Positions 43,307 to 51,996 of a stretch of 52,113 nucleotides of DNA are shown piece after piece. A program made the position numbers and the translations under genes. The notes beneath the pieces are model-generated. The model had not been told where the DNA came from. It saw nothing but the letters and a program-made list of their open reading frames with translations, and ran no database searches. How positions within the stretch are numbered: position 1 is the first letter of the stretch; every line of letters starts with the position of its first letter. The stretch lies in assembly GCA_005239475.1 (NCBI GenBank), contig SPAX01000021.1, positions 8,019-60,131 on the forward strand, read 5' to 3'. The DNA is from Nitrospira sp. Its GTDB lineage: Bacteria > Nitrospirota > Nitrospiria > Nitrospirales > Nitrospiraceae.

Positions 43307-44761
43307 TTACGATGCCTGCTTGATGACAGCCCTCATCCCCGTCAGAACCTGCACAACCTGTTCCATTTTCATGCCGCGAGAGGCTTTCACCAACACCACG
43401 TCACCCTGCCGCACGACCCTCTTGAGGTAATCAGCCGCGGCAGCCGCATCGACCACTTCGTCGATCTGCGGACCTGCCATCCCGCCCCTCCGAGCTCCTT
43501 CCGCAATGTCCCGACCCAATGTCCCGCAGACGATCAGCCGCGACAGCCCCTGTGTGGCAAGAAACTGTCCAACGTCCCGGTGCATCTGAGCAGTCTCAGG
43601 GCCGAGCTCTAACATGTCTCCCAATACGGCAATCCGCTCGCGTGCAGGACTCCACTGTGCCAGCAATTGGAGCGCCGCTTTCATCGAAGCGGGGTTGGCG
43701 TTGTAGCAATCGTTAATGATGTGGACGCCATGATGGGTCACTACCTGCGATCGCATCGCGGCAGGACGGAATCGGCCCAGCCCTTGGGCAATCATCGAAC
43801 CGGACAGGTTCAGCGCAGCACCCACAGCCGCGGCGGCGAGCGCATTGGTGACGTTGTGGGTACCATGCACCTTGATTCGAACAAGCGTGGGGCGGCTCTT
43901 TCCAGGGAGATGCAAACGAAAGGTCGTTCCTTGGCGAACATCGGACGTGACCCCGCTCGCGCGGACATCGGCCATCTCCGAAAATCCGAACGACATGACA
44001 CGGCATTGCGCACGCGCGGCGAGATAGTCAAAGTAGGGATCGTCGGCGTTCAAAATTGCCACGCCATCGGCCGAAAGCATGTCCAACAATTCGGCCTTGG
44101 CCTGCGCCGACCCCTCCATACTTCCGAAGAACTCGAGATGATCGGGGCCGATATTGGTGATCAACCCGATCGTGGGCCTAACAATCTCGCAGAGCCTGGT
44201 CGTCTGCCCTTGCTGATCCACCCCCATCTCAATGACGGCCGCTTGATGGCGGGCCGTGAGCCGAAGCAGGGTATAGGGTACGCCGATCCGATTGTTGAAA
44301 TTCCCCTCCGTCTTCAACACCGGCCACCGCTGGGCCAACACCGATGCCACCATATCTTTCGTCGTCGTCTTGCCGTTGCTCCCGGTCACCGCGACGACGG
44401 GAATATGGAACCGGCTACGATGGTGGGTCGCCAATTGCTGGTAGGCAAACAGGGGATCGCGCACCCCGAAGAGAAAGGGCGCAGATCGGCCGTCGATCCG
44501 GCATACCGCGGCAGCGCTTGAGGGAAGACGGTATTCATCGTGAACGATGGCTCCGGCCGCACCTTGCGCGAGGACGGCTGGCACAAACTCATGGCCATCG
44601 AATCGATCGCCTCTGAGCGCCACAAACAGATCACCACGGCGAACAGATCGAGAATCCGTGCTGATCTGTCTGATCCGGCGCTTCCCCGAAATCGAATCTT
44701 GCCCCGCGAGAACCTTCACGCTGATGACTTCTCGTAATTCCTCGACCGTAAAGAGTCCCAT
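43307..44761 (-). CDS. murF: UDP-N-acetylmuramoyl-tripeptide-D-alanyl-D-alanine ligase
   Basis: Adds D-Ala-D-Ala to the precursor. 484 residues from ATG 44761, which has GAGG five bases upstream and the family-like MGLFTVEELREVI start. ATP loop VTGSNGKTTTKDMVA, then NIGPDHLEFFGS and NDCYNANPASMKAAL. The track TTG at 44812 adds 17 residues; a GTG at 44806 would overlap the murE stop as GTGA and cannot be excluded. Confidence 0.93.
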   Translation of the reverse strand: MGLFTVEELREVISVKVLAGQDSISGKRRIRQISTDSRSVRRGDLFVALRGDRFDGHEFVPAVLAQGAAGAIVHDEYRLPSSAAAVCRIDGRSAPFLFGVRDPLFAYQQLATHHRSRFHIPVVAVTGSNGKTTTKDMVASVLAQRWPVLKTEGNFNNRIGVPYTLLRLTARHQAAVIEMGVDQQGQTTRLCEIVRPTIGLITNIGPDHLEFFGSMEGSAQAKAELLDMLSADGVAILNADDPYFDYLAARAQCRVMSFGFSEMADVRASGVTSDVRQGTTFRLHLPGKSRPTLVRIKVHGTHNVTNALAAAAVGAALNLSGSMIAQGLGRFRPAAMRSQVVTHHGVHIINDCYNANPASMKAALQLLAQWSPARERIAVLGDMLELGPETAQMHRDVGQFLATQGLSRLIVCGTLGRDIAEGARRGGMAGPQIDEVVDAAAAADYLKRVVRQGDVVLVKASRGMKMEQVVQVLTGMRAVIKQAS

Positions 44762-44802
44762 CGAATCCTCGTCCTGCGCGATCTCGGCCGTGGCATGGAC
44801 TT

Positions 44803-46320
44803 TCACGCGCAATCCTGCAATTGCTGAATCGCCTCGCGAGCCACCTCACGATCGTCAAAATGAAACTTCTTGTTGCCGATGATTTGATAGTCTTCATGTC
44901 CCTTGCCGGCAATGAGCACCATGTCGCCGCGGCGGGCCTCGCGGATGGCGGCGCCGATCGCCTCACGGCGGTCCGGCACCAAGTGATACTGCACATGACT
45001 GCGGCGCTCTAGCGCATCGCGTACGCCGACCTCTACTTCACGGAGGATTGCCAGCGGGTCTTCGGTTCGAGGGTTATCGGACGTCAAGACCACCACGTCA
45101 CTGTATTCCACGGCGGCGCGACCCATCTTCGGCCGCTTCCCTCGGTCCCGATCACCGCCGCAACCGAATACCGTAATGATCCGATCGGTCTTTAATGCCT
45201 GGGCGGCCGTGAGCAGCCGGACAAGTGCATCTTCGGTATGAGCATAATCGACGACAACGGTAAAATCTTGTCCGGAAGAGACCCGCTCGAAGCGACCTGG
45301 GACATTGCTGATATGGGCGGTCGCTTCGCAGATCTGATCGGACGTCGCCCCGTCGTGCAGCGCCACCCCGATCGCCCCCAGCAAGTTGTAGACGTTGTGC
45401 TCCCCGACCAAGCGGCTCTCGACAGTAAACGTGCCTGCGGGAGTCGCCGCAGTAAAGATCGTCCCGGTAAGCGAGAGGCGCACTCGTTCCGCTTTGAGAT
45501 CGGCCTGGTTGTGAATGGCATAACCCCAGACAGGCGCAGGACAGGCTGCCCGGATCGCGTCCCCGCGAGGATCGTCCACATTGACGATGGCGCGCTTCCC
45601 GGCCTTCTGCCCCTCGGCCAATCCAGTAAACAGTCGCAACTTCGCCTCAAAGTATTCATCCATCGTGTGATGAAAATCGAGATGATCCTGCGTGAGGTTC
45701 GTGAAGACCGTCACGTCATACTCGCAGCCCGAGGTCCGGTCTAACGCGAGGGCATGGGACGATACTTCCATCACTGCAGCAGTAAGTCCGCACTCGACCA
45801 TCTTCGCCAAGAGTTCTTGAAGCTCCAGTGCACCGGGCGTCGTGTGAGAGGCCGGAAGTGTCTCCTGCCCGATCTGGTACCCCACCGTGCCGATCAAGCC
45901 CACCCGTCGGCCGATCCCTTCCAGTAACGCTTTGCAGAGATACGTGGTCGTCGTCTTTCCATTCGTACCCGTCACGCCAATCATCTTGAGACGGGCGGAT
46001 GGGTCCCCATAAAACCGGCTGCCGAGAAGACCTAGCGCCTTGCGCGAATCAGCCACCAATACGAACGGTAAGGGCCCTGACACCACCGACGCCTGCGCGA
46101 CCACCGCAACCGCTCCAGCCTTGATGGCCTGTTCGACAAATCCGTGTCCATCAACGCGTTCACCCTTGACGGCTACAAAAAGGCTCCCGCCCGTCACGGC
46201 CCGCGAATCATCCGTGATCGCATGCACCGGACGACTCACATCGCCTCGCTGCTCCAGAATCTCGACCCGCCCACGGAGCGCCGCGAGCAACTGCGTGACG
46301 GTGATGGGATCGCGCGCCAT
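44803..46320 (-). CDS. murE: UDP-N-acetylmuramoyl-L-alanyl-D-glutamate-2,6-diaminopimelate ligase
   Basis: Adds the third amino acid of the stem peptide. 505 residues: TDDSRAVTGGSLFVAVKG, ATP loop TGTNGKTTTTYLC, NLTQDHLDFHHTM, and DNPR in LTSDNPRTEDP, the motif that goes with meso-diaminopimelate rather than lysine. This indicates Gram-negative-type peptidoglycan. It begins six bases after the ftsI stop. Confidence 0.96.
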   Translation of the reverse strand: MARDPITVTQLLAALRGRVEILEQRGDVSRPVHAITDDSRAVTGGSLFVAVKGERVDGHGFVEQAIKAGAVAVVAQASVVSGPLPFVLVADSRKALGLLGSRFYGDPSARLKMIGVTGTNGKTTTTYLCKALLEGIGRRVGLIGTVGYQIGQETLPASHTTPGALELQELLAKMVECGLTAAVMEVSSHALALDRTSGCEYDVTVFTNLTQDHLDFHHTMDEYFEAKLRLFTGLAEGQKAGKRAIVNVDDPRGDAIRAACPAPVWGYAIHNQADLKAERVRLSLTGTIFTAATPAGTFTVESRLVGEHNVYNLLGAIGVALHDGATSDQICEATAHISNVPGRFERVSSGQDFTVVVDYAHTEDALVRLLTAAQALKTDRIITVFGCGGDRDRGKRPKMGRAAVEYSDVVVLTSDNPRTEDPLAILREVEVGVRDALERRSHVQYHLVPDRREAIGAAIREARRGDMVLIAGKGHEDYQIIGNKKFHFDDREVAREAIQQLQDCA

Positions 46321-46326
46321 GGCCTC

Positions 46327-48045
46327 TTAGTAGTCCTTCATCGCCAGTGCGACTTTCACAGTGTCCTCCCTGGACACACCAAGATAGTTGAGCACCTGCT
46401 CCCCGACACGCCCAAAGACGGGTGCCGCCACAGCCCCGCCCCAGGCTTCGCCTTGCGGTTCATCGAGAACCACGATCATCGCCAGCCGAGGAGATTCTGC
46501 CGGCACATACCCGACAAATGACCCGACAAACTGCGTCGAGGAATAGGCGCCGGTTCGCGGATCGATTTTTTGCGCGGTCCCGGTTTTGCCCGCCACACGA
46601 AATCCAGGAATAGCCGCCTTCGCCCCTGTCCCTCTTGTCACGACACCTTCCAGCACCGTCATCATCGTCCGAGCCGTGTCCGGTGACACGACTCGCCGCT
46701 TTACTTGTGGTAGTACTTCCTTGAGTAAGCGACCTTTCTGATCGCGAACTTCGGACACCACATAGGGCTTCATCATCACGCCCCCATTGGCGAGAGTTGC
46801 CACCGCCGACACCATCTGGAGGGGCGTCACCCCGACCTCCTGTCCCATCGAAATTGACGCCAGCGATCGACCGCCCCAGTCTTTGGGATCCTTCAAGAGC
46901 CCGCTCACTTCACCCGGCAGGTCAATCTCCGTACGTTGGCCGAATCCAAATGCTTGAAGGTAGCGATAGAGCCGCTGCTCTCCGAGAGCCATTCCGGTTT
47001 TGGCTGCGCCGATGTTGCTGGATTTCTGAATCACCTCGGAGAACGTCATCCACCCCAGCTTGTCATGGTCATGAATCGTCGTGTTCGCGACCACCATGCG
47101 GCCGTTTTCACCGAAGATCATGGAACCGGGCGTCATCACTTTTTCTTCAAGCGCTGCTGCCGCTACCACCACTTTCATGGTCGACCCGGGCTCGTACGTA
47201 TCTGTCAGAGCACGATTACGCCACCGATCGGGCGTCAACGCGGCGACGACATTCGGATCAAATCGTGGACTGACGGCCATCGCGAGAATCGCACCAGATT
47301 GTGGCTCCATGACGATGATCGTCCCAGACTTGGCATGGGTATGAGTGACGGCCTCGTCGAGTTCTTTTTCTGCAATGTACTGGATGACCTCGTCGACGGT
47401 CAGCGTGAGGGCATGCCCCGGCGTAGGCACTTGCTCTGCCAAACCCTTGGGAAAAACCGTGCTGCCTAACGCATCGCGCTGCAACACGGTGACGCGTTTT
47501 TCTCCATGCAGATGCGAATCGTATCGCCGCTCGAGCCCCTCAAGCCCTTGCCCGTCCATCCCGGAAAATCCAAGGACATGGGCCAGCAACGGGCCCTTGG
47601 GATAAAACCTCCGTCCCTCCATCACCACACCGATGCCATCCAACGACAACTGCTCCAGCCGACGGCCTTGCTCGGGCTCAACCTTTCGTGCCAGCCACAC
47701 GAAGCTCTTATCTTGCCGGAGCTTTCTCTCAAGCTCACCGCTTCGAATATGGAGCACCTGAGAAAGATGGCGGGCGACGGTCGACGGGCTCTCCAGCAAC
47801 GTCGGTACGCCGAACACAGATGGAACCTCCACATTCATCGCGAGCACTTTGCCGTGCCGATCCGACACCATGCCCCTGGCCCCCTCGAAGGACACGGTCT
47901 TTTGATGTTGCCGATCTGCCTTGGCCGTGAGTTCTGCTGCTTGAAGCACTTGGAGCGTGACCAGCCGAAATAGAATGATGCTGAACCCGCAGAGCAGCAG
48001 GAGCAACATCACATAGCGACGCCCGCGAGAAGGGACAGCAGTCAC
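46327..48045 (-). CDS. ftsI: Septal penicillin-binding protein 3 (FtsI)
   Basis: Septal peptidoglycan transpeptidase. 572 residues from the GTG at 48045: a short cytoplasmic part, one transmembrane anchor (YVMLLLLLCGFSIILFRLV), a pedestal domain and the transpeptidase with S288-TMK, SSN (QKSSNIGAAK) and KTG (VAGKTGTAQK). The track ORF starts at 48423 by reading through ftsL in another frame. GTG 48045 overlaps the ftsL stop (GTGA) and has GGAGGGGG upstream. No PASTA domains follow. Confidence 0.93.
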   Translation of the reverse strand: MTAVPSRGRRYVMLLLLLCGFSIILFRLVTLQVLQAAELTAKADRQHQKTVSFEGARGMVSDRHGKVLAMNVEVPSVFGVPTLLESPSTVARHLSQVLHIRSGELERKLRQDKSFVWLARKVEPEQGRRLEQLSLDGIGVVMEGRRFYPKGPLLAHVLGFSGMDGQGLEGLERRYDSHLHGEKRVTVLQRDALGSTVFPKGLAEQVPTPGHALTLTVDEVIQYIAEKELDEAVTHTHAKSGTIIVMEPQSGAILAMAVSPRFDPNVVAALTPDRWRNRALTDTYEPGSTMKVVVAAAALEEKVMTPGSMIFGENGRMVVANTTIHDHDKLGWMTFSEVIQKSSNIGAAKTGMALGEQRLYRYLQAFGFGQRTEIDLPGEVSGLLKDPKDWGGRSLASISMGQEVGVTPLQMVSAVATLANGGVMMKPYVVSEVRDQKGRLLKEVLPQVKRRVVSPDTARTMMTVLEGVVTRGTGAKAAIPGFRVAGKTGTAQKIDPRTGAYSSTQFVGSFVGYVPAESPRLAMIVVLDEPQGEAWGGAVAAPVFGRVGEQVLNYLGVSREDTVKVALAMKDY

Positions 48046-48377
48046 TCGTTCCCCCTCCCGGTTGAGACATGTCTCGCCAGACGGATTTGCTCCACGGGTG
48101 GGAGGGACAGGCTCGGAGCCTCTCCCTGCTGATGCACCACCAGCACTTGCCCCTGCTGCGGCGGAACCAGCCCCAACTTTTCCGTCGCCACCTTCGCGAT
48201 CCGCTCCGGAGCCGTCAGCGCAGAAAACTTCACTTGCAATTGATCCCGCTCTCGCTCCAGCAAGACTTTCTGGACCTTCAATCGTTCGATCTGATAGCCC
48301 ACTCGAACGACATCGACACGTTCCCACACAAACACAAAGACCAGCAGCACACCGGCCACAATCGTCAGTGCCTTCAT
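48042..48377 (-). CDS. ftsL: Cell division protein FtsL
   Basis: 111 residues with the FtsL layout: an N-terminal transmembrane helix (ALTIVAGVLLVFVFVWERVDVV) and a coiled coil (YQIERLKVQKVLLERERDQLQVKFSAL), then PERIAKVATEKLGLVPP. It forms a complex with FtsQ and FtsB that activates FtsWI. The ATG overlaps the rsmH stop (ATGA) and its own stop overlaps the ftsI GTG. No ftsB gene is in this window. Confidence 0.9.
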   Translation of the reverse strand: MKALTIVAGVLLVFVFVWERVDVVRVGYQIERLKVQKVLLERERDQLQVKFSALTAPERIAKVATEKLGLVPPQQGQVLVVHQQGEAPSLSLPPVEQIRLARHVSTGRGNE

Positions 48378-49291
48378 GAATGACCCTCCTTGGATACCCG
48401 TTGGGCAGCCCGTAACTTGGCACTGCGGGATCGGGGATTCCCGTCCGATTCTTCCCTGGTGGGAACCTGCGGCTTCTTGGTGAGCACCAGCAATGCAGGA
48501 TTGTCCTTTCCGGAGAGCGCCCGAAACGTATGCTTCACAATTCGATCTTCGAGTGAATGAAATGAAATCGCACAGAGGCGGCCGCCGGGAGACAAGACAT
48601 CTACCGCATCGCGCAACGCCGGTTCGAGACAGTCCAGCTCCTGATTCACTGCAATGCGAACAGCTTGGAACGTGCGAGTGGCACAGTGGAGACGACCATG
48701 CCGATAATTCGTCGGAACCGCTCCTTCAATCACGGAGACCAATTCTTTCGTCGTTGCCAAGGGATGGCGTTCACGCGCACGAACAATGGCACGCGCTATT
48801 CGTCGAGAAAACCGTTCTTCGCCGAATTGAAAAATCGCGTCGGCCAGCTGCGCTTCCGGCCATCGATTGATCAAGTCAGCTGCGGTCCCGCTCATCGATT
48901 GATCCATGCGCATGTCCAACGGACCGTCTCCTTGAAAGCTAAAGCCACGAGCAGGTTCTTCCAACTGCGGGGACGAGACTCCAAGGTCAAACAGGATTCC
49001 ATCGACCTGGCCAATGCCACTGACAGCAAGATGCTGTTTCAGATCCATAAAGTGACCATGGATAAGGATTACGCGGTCGCCGAATCGTGCGAGCCTTTCT
49101 CGGCTAGCTGCAATGGCCGCCGCATCGCGATCAAGCCCGATAAGCCTGCTGGCAGGACCGCTCGCCTCAAGAAGTTTTTCAGCATGCCCACCATACCCCA
49201 CCGTACAGTCAAGATAGGTTCGGCCATCATCTTGAACAAGCCAAAACAGTGCTTCTTCTGACATGACCGGGAAATGCCTGGAGACCCCCAT
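48374..49291 (-). CDS. rsmH: 16S rRNA (cytosine-1402 N4)-methyltransferase
   Basis: Methylates C1402 in the ribosomal P site. 305 residues starting MGVSRHFPVMSEEALFWL with the SAM-binding loop YLDCTVGYGGHAEKLLE, FDLGVSSPQLEEPARGFSF and the C-terminal SFHSLEDRIVK. It is first in the cluster here; mraZ, which normally precedes it, is missing. The ATG at 49291 has no clear Shine-Dalgarno sequence; the PVMSEE region is the conserved part. Confidence 0.94.
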   Translation of the reverse strand: MGVSRHFPVMSEEALFWLVQDDGRTYLDCTVGYGGHAEKLLEASGPASRLIGLDRDAAAIAASRERLARFGDRVILIHGHFMDLKQHLAVSGIGQVDGILFDLGVSSPQLEEPARGFSFQGDGPLDMRMDQSMSGTAADLINRWPEAQLADAIFQFGEERFSRRIARAIVRARERHPLATTKELVSVIEGAVPTNYRHGRLHCATRTFQAVRIAVNQELDCLEPALRDAVDVLSPGGRLCAISFHSLEDRIVKHTFRALSGKDNPALLVLTKKPQVPTREESDGNPRSRSAKLRAAQRVSKEGHS

Positions 49292-49338
49292 AATCTATTA
49301 GTTGCCAAATTCACCCACTTCTTCCCACTAACGCGCGC

Positions 49339-49366
49339 AGTATACACTCACTCAAAGACTTGTCAA
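49339..49366 (-). promoter_or_regulatory. Sigma-70-like promoter of the division and cell wall cluster
   Basis: Read on the minus strand: TTGACA (49366-49361), a 16-base spacer, then TATACT (49344-49339). This is the closest match to consensus in the window. Predicted start near 49332, about 40 bases before the rsmH ATG. No MraZ binding repeats (TGGGN) are evident around it. Confidence 0.65.
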
Positions 49367-49379
49367 TAGAAAATTCATG

Positions 49380-49568
49380 GACTTATGAAGCCTGGGGGTT
49401 TCTGTTTGGGGCCTTGTCCCGTCGACAAAGTGCCTCCGATTTGGGAGGCTGTCCCCCGGCTTTCAAATAAGTCCAAGCAAGGGTATAGAAAGGACCTACC
49501 ATCCCCAACATATGGAACGGAAGGGGGTATGAAATGACTCCCTTCGTGGGATTTTGAGCTTCTATGAC
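49380..49568. other. Non-coding part of the 475-base gap before rsmH
   Basis: No gene is seen in this part of the gap. It contains a small hairpin GCCTCC-gatttg-GGAGGC flanked by GACA and TGTC (about 49425-49455), and sequence richer in A/T than the surroundings. It could be the leader of the plus-strand genes that follow, or a remnant of inserted DNA. I found no match to a riboswitch consensus I know. Confidence 0.4.
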
Positions 49569-49724
49569 ATGCTAAGAATTGCTGGCGAGACCTTTTTTGA
49601 ATTATCGCAATCTCTCAGGCATTACCGCGTTAGCTGTGGGCTATTTGACACCAACTTACTCAAATTGATTGATGAAAAAGATAGGGAAAGCCAATTGAAC
49701 AATCTGTTAAACGCACGGAGTTAG
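49569..49724 (+). CDS. Possible 51-residue small protein in a low-GC patch
   Basis: ATG at 49569, TAG at 49722-49724, below the length limit of the track. The product (MLRIAGETFFELSQSLRHYR to NNLLNARS) has helix-like, charged, protein-like composition, and the frame is open for a further 12 codons upstream. There is no convincing ribosome binding site. It may be a fragment of a lost gene rather than a functional one. Confidence 0.25.
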   Translation: MLRIAGETFFELSQSLRHYRVSCGLFDTNLLKLIDEKDRESQLNNLLNARS

Positions 49725-49732
49725 CGATTTCA

Positions 49733-49761
49733 TTGACAAGAGCTCGAGTCGAGTTGAAAAT
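49733..49761 (+). promoter_or_regulatory. Candidate promoter directly before the repeat-protein gene
   Basis: TTGACA (49733-49738), a 17-base spacer, then GAAAAT (49756-49761). Transcription would begin almost at the ATG (49767), implying a leaderless or nearly leaderless mRNA, consistent with the absence of a Shine-Dalgarno sequence there. Confidence 0.35.
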
Positions 49762-49766
49762 GATTT

Positions 49767-50819
49767 ATGCGTTCGCTCACAACAACCAAGACCCTCTGCG
49801 TGACCGTCTTGGGGGGAGTTACCCTCGCATTCAGCGGTATCACCACCGTCACGGTATCAGCGGCATCACCGCTCTATTGGTGCCCTGATCAACAATCCGA
49901 TCGGCAATATTCAGCGAAGCAAGGGCCGGGGTGCGTGCCGCTTGTTGAAAATGAAGAAACCGTGACAGCAGAGCAAGAAGGGGGAACACCCACGGGCGAC
50001 AAGCCGCCACGCGACTTCAAAGTCGAGAATCTGCAGGGCGACGTATCGACGTTTCTGAACAAGTATCGCGACTTCCTCGATTGCTGCAAGACCGATCTCT
50101 CGGAACTTCAGCAGGTCGAAGAAATGGGAGACGAGGTCGGAGATTTGCTCAAATCCACCCAGACCAATATATCGAATCATTCGATGGCATCGCGCGGCAT
50201 CATGCTCCGCGAAATGATCCCGACTGTCGCCAAGGTTCGCGCTGACCTGAAGAACCTGCGCGCGACGCTCGAACGTATCAGCACCTCGACCAACACCCGC
50301 GATTCAGGAGACTTTGAAGAATCAGGTCGGGAAGCGCACGCGATTCGCGAAATGGAAGAATCGATTGAGAGAGACATCCGAGCGCCGAAGCTGTCGACAG
50401 GGCCAAAGACGGGCGCCAGTATCGGCAACGCACCAGCGGCAGGGCCGAGTATCGGAAAAACCCCGAAGACCGGCAACACGATCGGCGCGGAAGGCGTCAC
50501 CGGCCAAGACATCGGGGCGTCATCGAAAAGCAGCCACGACATCGGCAGCTCAGGCCCAGTTGGGTTTGGGATCGGCGCAACCGGCCGCGCAGGGCCTTCA
50601 CTCGGAGAATCAAACCTCAATAACGAGTCATCTTCAGCCGTCGGCTCGTCGCTCCAACGTTCGACAGTAGGGTCCAGCCTCTCGGATTCGACGGTCGGAT
50701 CGAGCTTCGGCGGCTCTAGCGTGGGCTCAAGCCTCGGGGAGTCGAGTGTTGGCTCGTCGTTCGGGTCATCTTCAGTCGGTTCGACCATCCAAGAACGGGG
50801 CACTGGCCCACCGCAGTAA
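49767..50819 (+). CDS. Secreted protein with decapeptide and nonapeptide repeat arrays
   Basis: 350 residues of unknown function. Residues 1-32 look like a signal peptide. Four cysteines follow in the next part (two single, one adjacent pair CC at 106-107). Residues 90-205 are predicted helical or coiled. From 211 to 280 the sequence is built of exact ten-residue units ending in IG or LG (NAPAAGPSIG, KTPKTGNTIG, AEGVTGQDIG, ASSKSSHDIG, SSGPVGFGIG, ATGRAGPSLG). From about 291 to 339 it switches to nine-residue units (SSLQRSTVG, SSLSDSTVG, SSFGGSSVG, SSLGESSVG, SSFGSSSVG). Such tails may form a thin beta-solenoid or a disordered, surface-exposed region. No family is recognised. Confidence 0.8.
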   Translation: MRSLTTTKTLCVTVLGGVTLAFSGITTVTVSAASPLYWCPDQQSDRQYSAKQGPGCVPLVENEETVTAEQEGGTPTGDKPPRDFKVENLQGDVSTFLNKYRDFLDCCKTDLSELQQVEEMGDEVGDLLKSTQTNISNHSMASRGIMLREMIPTVAKVRADLKNLRATLERISTSTNTRDSGDFEESGREAHAIREMEESIERDIRAPKLSTGPKTGASIGNAPAAGPSIGKTPKTGNTIGAEGVTGQDIGASSKSSHDIGSSGPVGFGIGATGRAGPSLGESNLNNESSSAVGSSLQRSTVGSSLSDSTVGSSFGGSSVGSSLGESSVGSSFGSSSVGSTIQERGTGPPQ

Positions 50820-50824
50820 TCCTC

Positions 50825-51844
50825 TCACTGGCTAGGCAGGATGGTGGGGACCGACTCCCACTCCTCTCCCCTGTTCCGACTCTTATACAAGCCGCTCCCA
50901 TTCGTCCCAAGATAAAACAGCTTCGGATCGGTGGCGCTCTGCGCGAGGGACCGCACGTTGAGAGTCGCCAACCCTTTATTCTGCGTGGTCCATGTGTTCC
51001 CTCCGTCTTCACTCCGGTGGATGCCTTCCCGGCCACCCAGGTAAATCACGCCCTTTCTCGTCCGATCCAAGACCATCGAAAACACCATTTGGTCCTGCAA
51101 GGACTGGCCGATGCGCACCCACGACGTCGCCGCATCCATCGACTTATAGAGCCCTTCGAGCGTCGAGGCATACACCGTGTCCGCCTCATAGGGATCGACC
51201 AGAATCGCCGTGACATTCAGCGCGCGTGACGATTTGATGATGGCGGGGGACACGAGTCCGTTATTCACTTTTTCCCAATGCCCCGCTTGATCGACTGATT
51301 TATAGACACCGCCACTCGTGCCCGCATAAAGGATCGATGGCCTCGTGGGGTCCAGCCCGAGCGTCACCACCATCAGCACTTCTTTCATGCCGTCCATGCG
51401 CTTCGTCCAACTGTCGCCGGCATTCTTGGTTTCAAACACGCCCATCGTCGTTGCGACGAACAGATGCTGGTTGTCCGCCGGATCGAAGACAATCTGATTG
51501 ACCACGGAAGAGATCGTCACATCGTCCAACCCAGCTCGTTGCGAGACCCATCGCTGCCCTCCATCATAACTCTTGTACACCGCATCGCCCTTCGTGCCGG
51601 CATACACCGTGGCCGGGTAAGCCGGATCAAGCGCCATCGAAATCACGCGCGAGTGGCTCATGCCTTGCGAAAGATTCGTCCAGGTCTGGCCCCCGTCGCG
51701 CGTCTTATAGATGTAGTCGTTCGTCGCGACGTAGATGATGTCAGGATTCTTCGGATGGAGCTGGATGACGACGATGGCATCACTGCGATTGCAGCCGGAG
51801 AGAGCCGCAACAAAAAGAAGCAGAAAGGCAAGAGCGTGTGTCAT
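50825..51844 (-). CDS. Lipoprotein with seven Asp-box (BNR/sialidase-like) repeats
   Basis: 339 residues. The signal sequence ends in the lipobox ALSGC (about residues 14-18). The rest is a beta-propeller of BNR/Asp-box type: KTRDGGQTW, KSYDGGQRW, ETKNAGDSW, KSVDQAGHW, KSMDAATSW, RSEDGGNTW and KSRNRGEEW, seven in all, alternating with VYAGTKGDAVY-type strands. This suggests a seven-bladed propeller of the Ycf48/sortilin/glycosidase class. No sialidase catalytic residues can be assigned, so a binding or assembly-factor role is more likely. It converges on the repeat-protein gene, five bases apart. Confidence 0.82.
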   Translation of the reverse strand: MTHALAFLLLFVAALSGCNRSDAIVVIQLHPKNPDIIYVATNDYIYKTRDGGQTWTNLSQGMSHSRVISMALDPAYPATVYAGTKGDAVYKSYDGGQRWVSQRAGLDDVTISSVVNQIVFDPADNQHLFVATTMGVFETKNAGDSWTKRMDGMKEVLMVVTLGLDPTRPSILYAGTSGGVYKSVDQAGHWEKVNNGLVSPAIIKSSRALNVTAILVDPYEADTVYASTLEGLYKSMDAATSWVRIGQSLQDQMVFSMVLDRTRKGVIYLGGREGIHRSEDGGNTWTTQNKGLATLNVRSLAQSATDPKLFYLGTNGSGLYKSRNRGEEWESVPTILPSQ

Positions 51845-51868
51845 GCGTTGAACGTTGCAGAATCAATC

Positions 51869-51994
51869 CAGGATGCTCAAACAGGTCATCCAACAAGGCC
51901 GCAGGGAGAATCGAACGGCGAGACGTGCGGCCGTATGCACGTTGAGGTGTTCGATCGACTGAGAACGCAGTTGGGGACCTGTTTCAGCATCCTG
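51869..51994. repeat. Family A terminal-inverted-repeat element, 126 bp, 3' of yajQ
   Basis: The left end CAGGATGCTCAAACAGGTCATCCAAC pairs with the right end GTTGGGGACCTGTTTCAGCATCCTG. It has the same length and outer ends as 6958-7083, but the stem bases differ in both arms so that pairing is kept. The element ends two bases from the yajQ stop codon. Confidence 0.75.
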
Positions 51995-51996
51995 TT

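Noticed and set aside
46327-48423. Track ORF of 698 residues for ftsI
   Set aside because: The first 126 codons read through ftsL out of frame; the GTG at 48045 with a strong ribosome binding site gives a normal FtsI.
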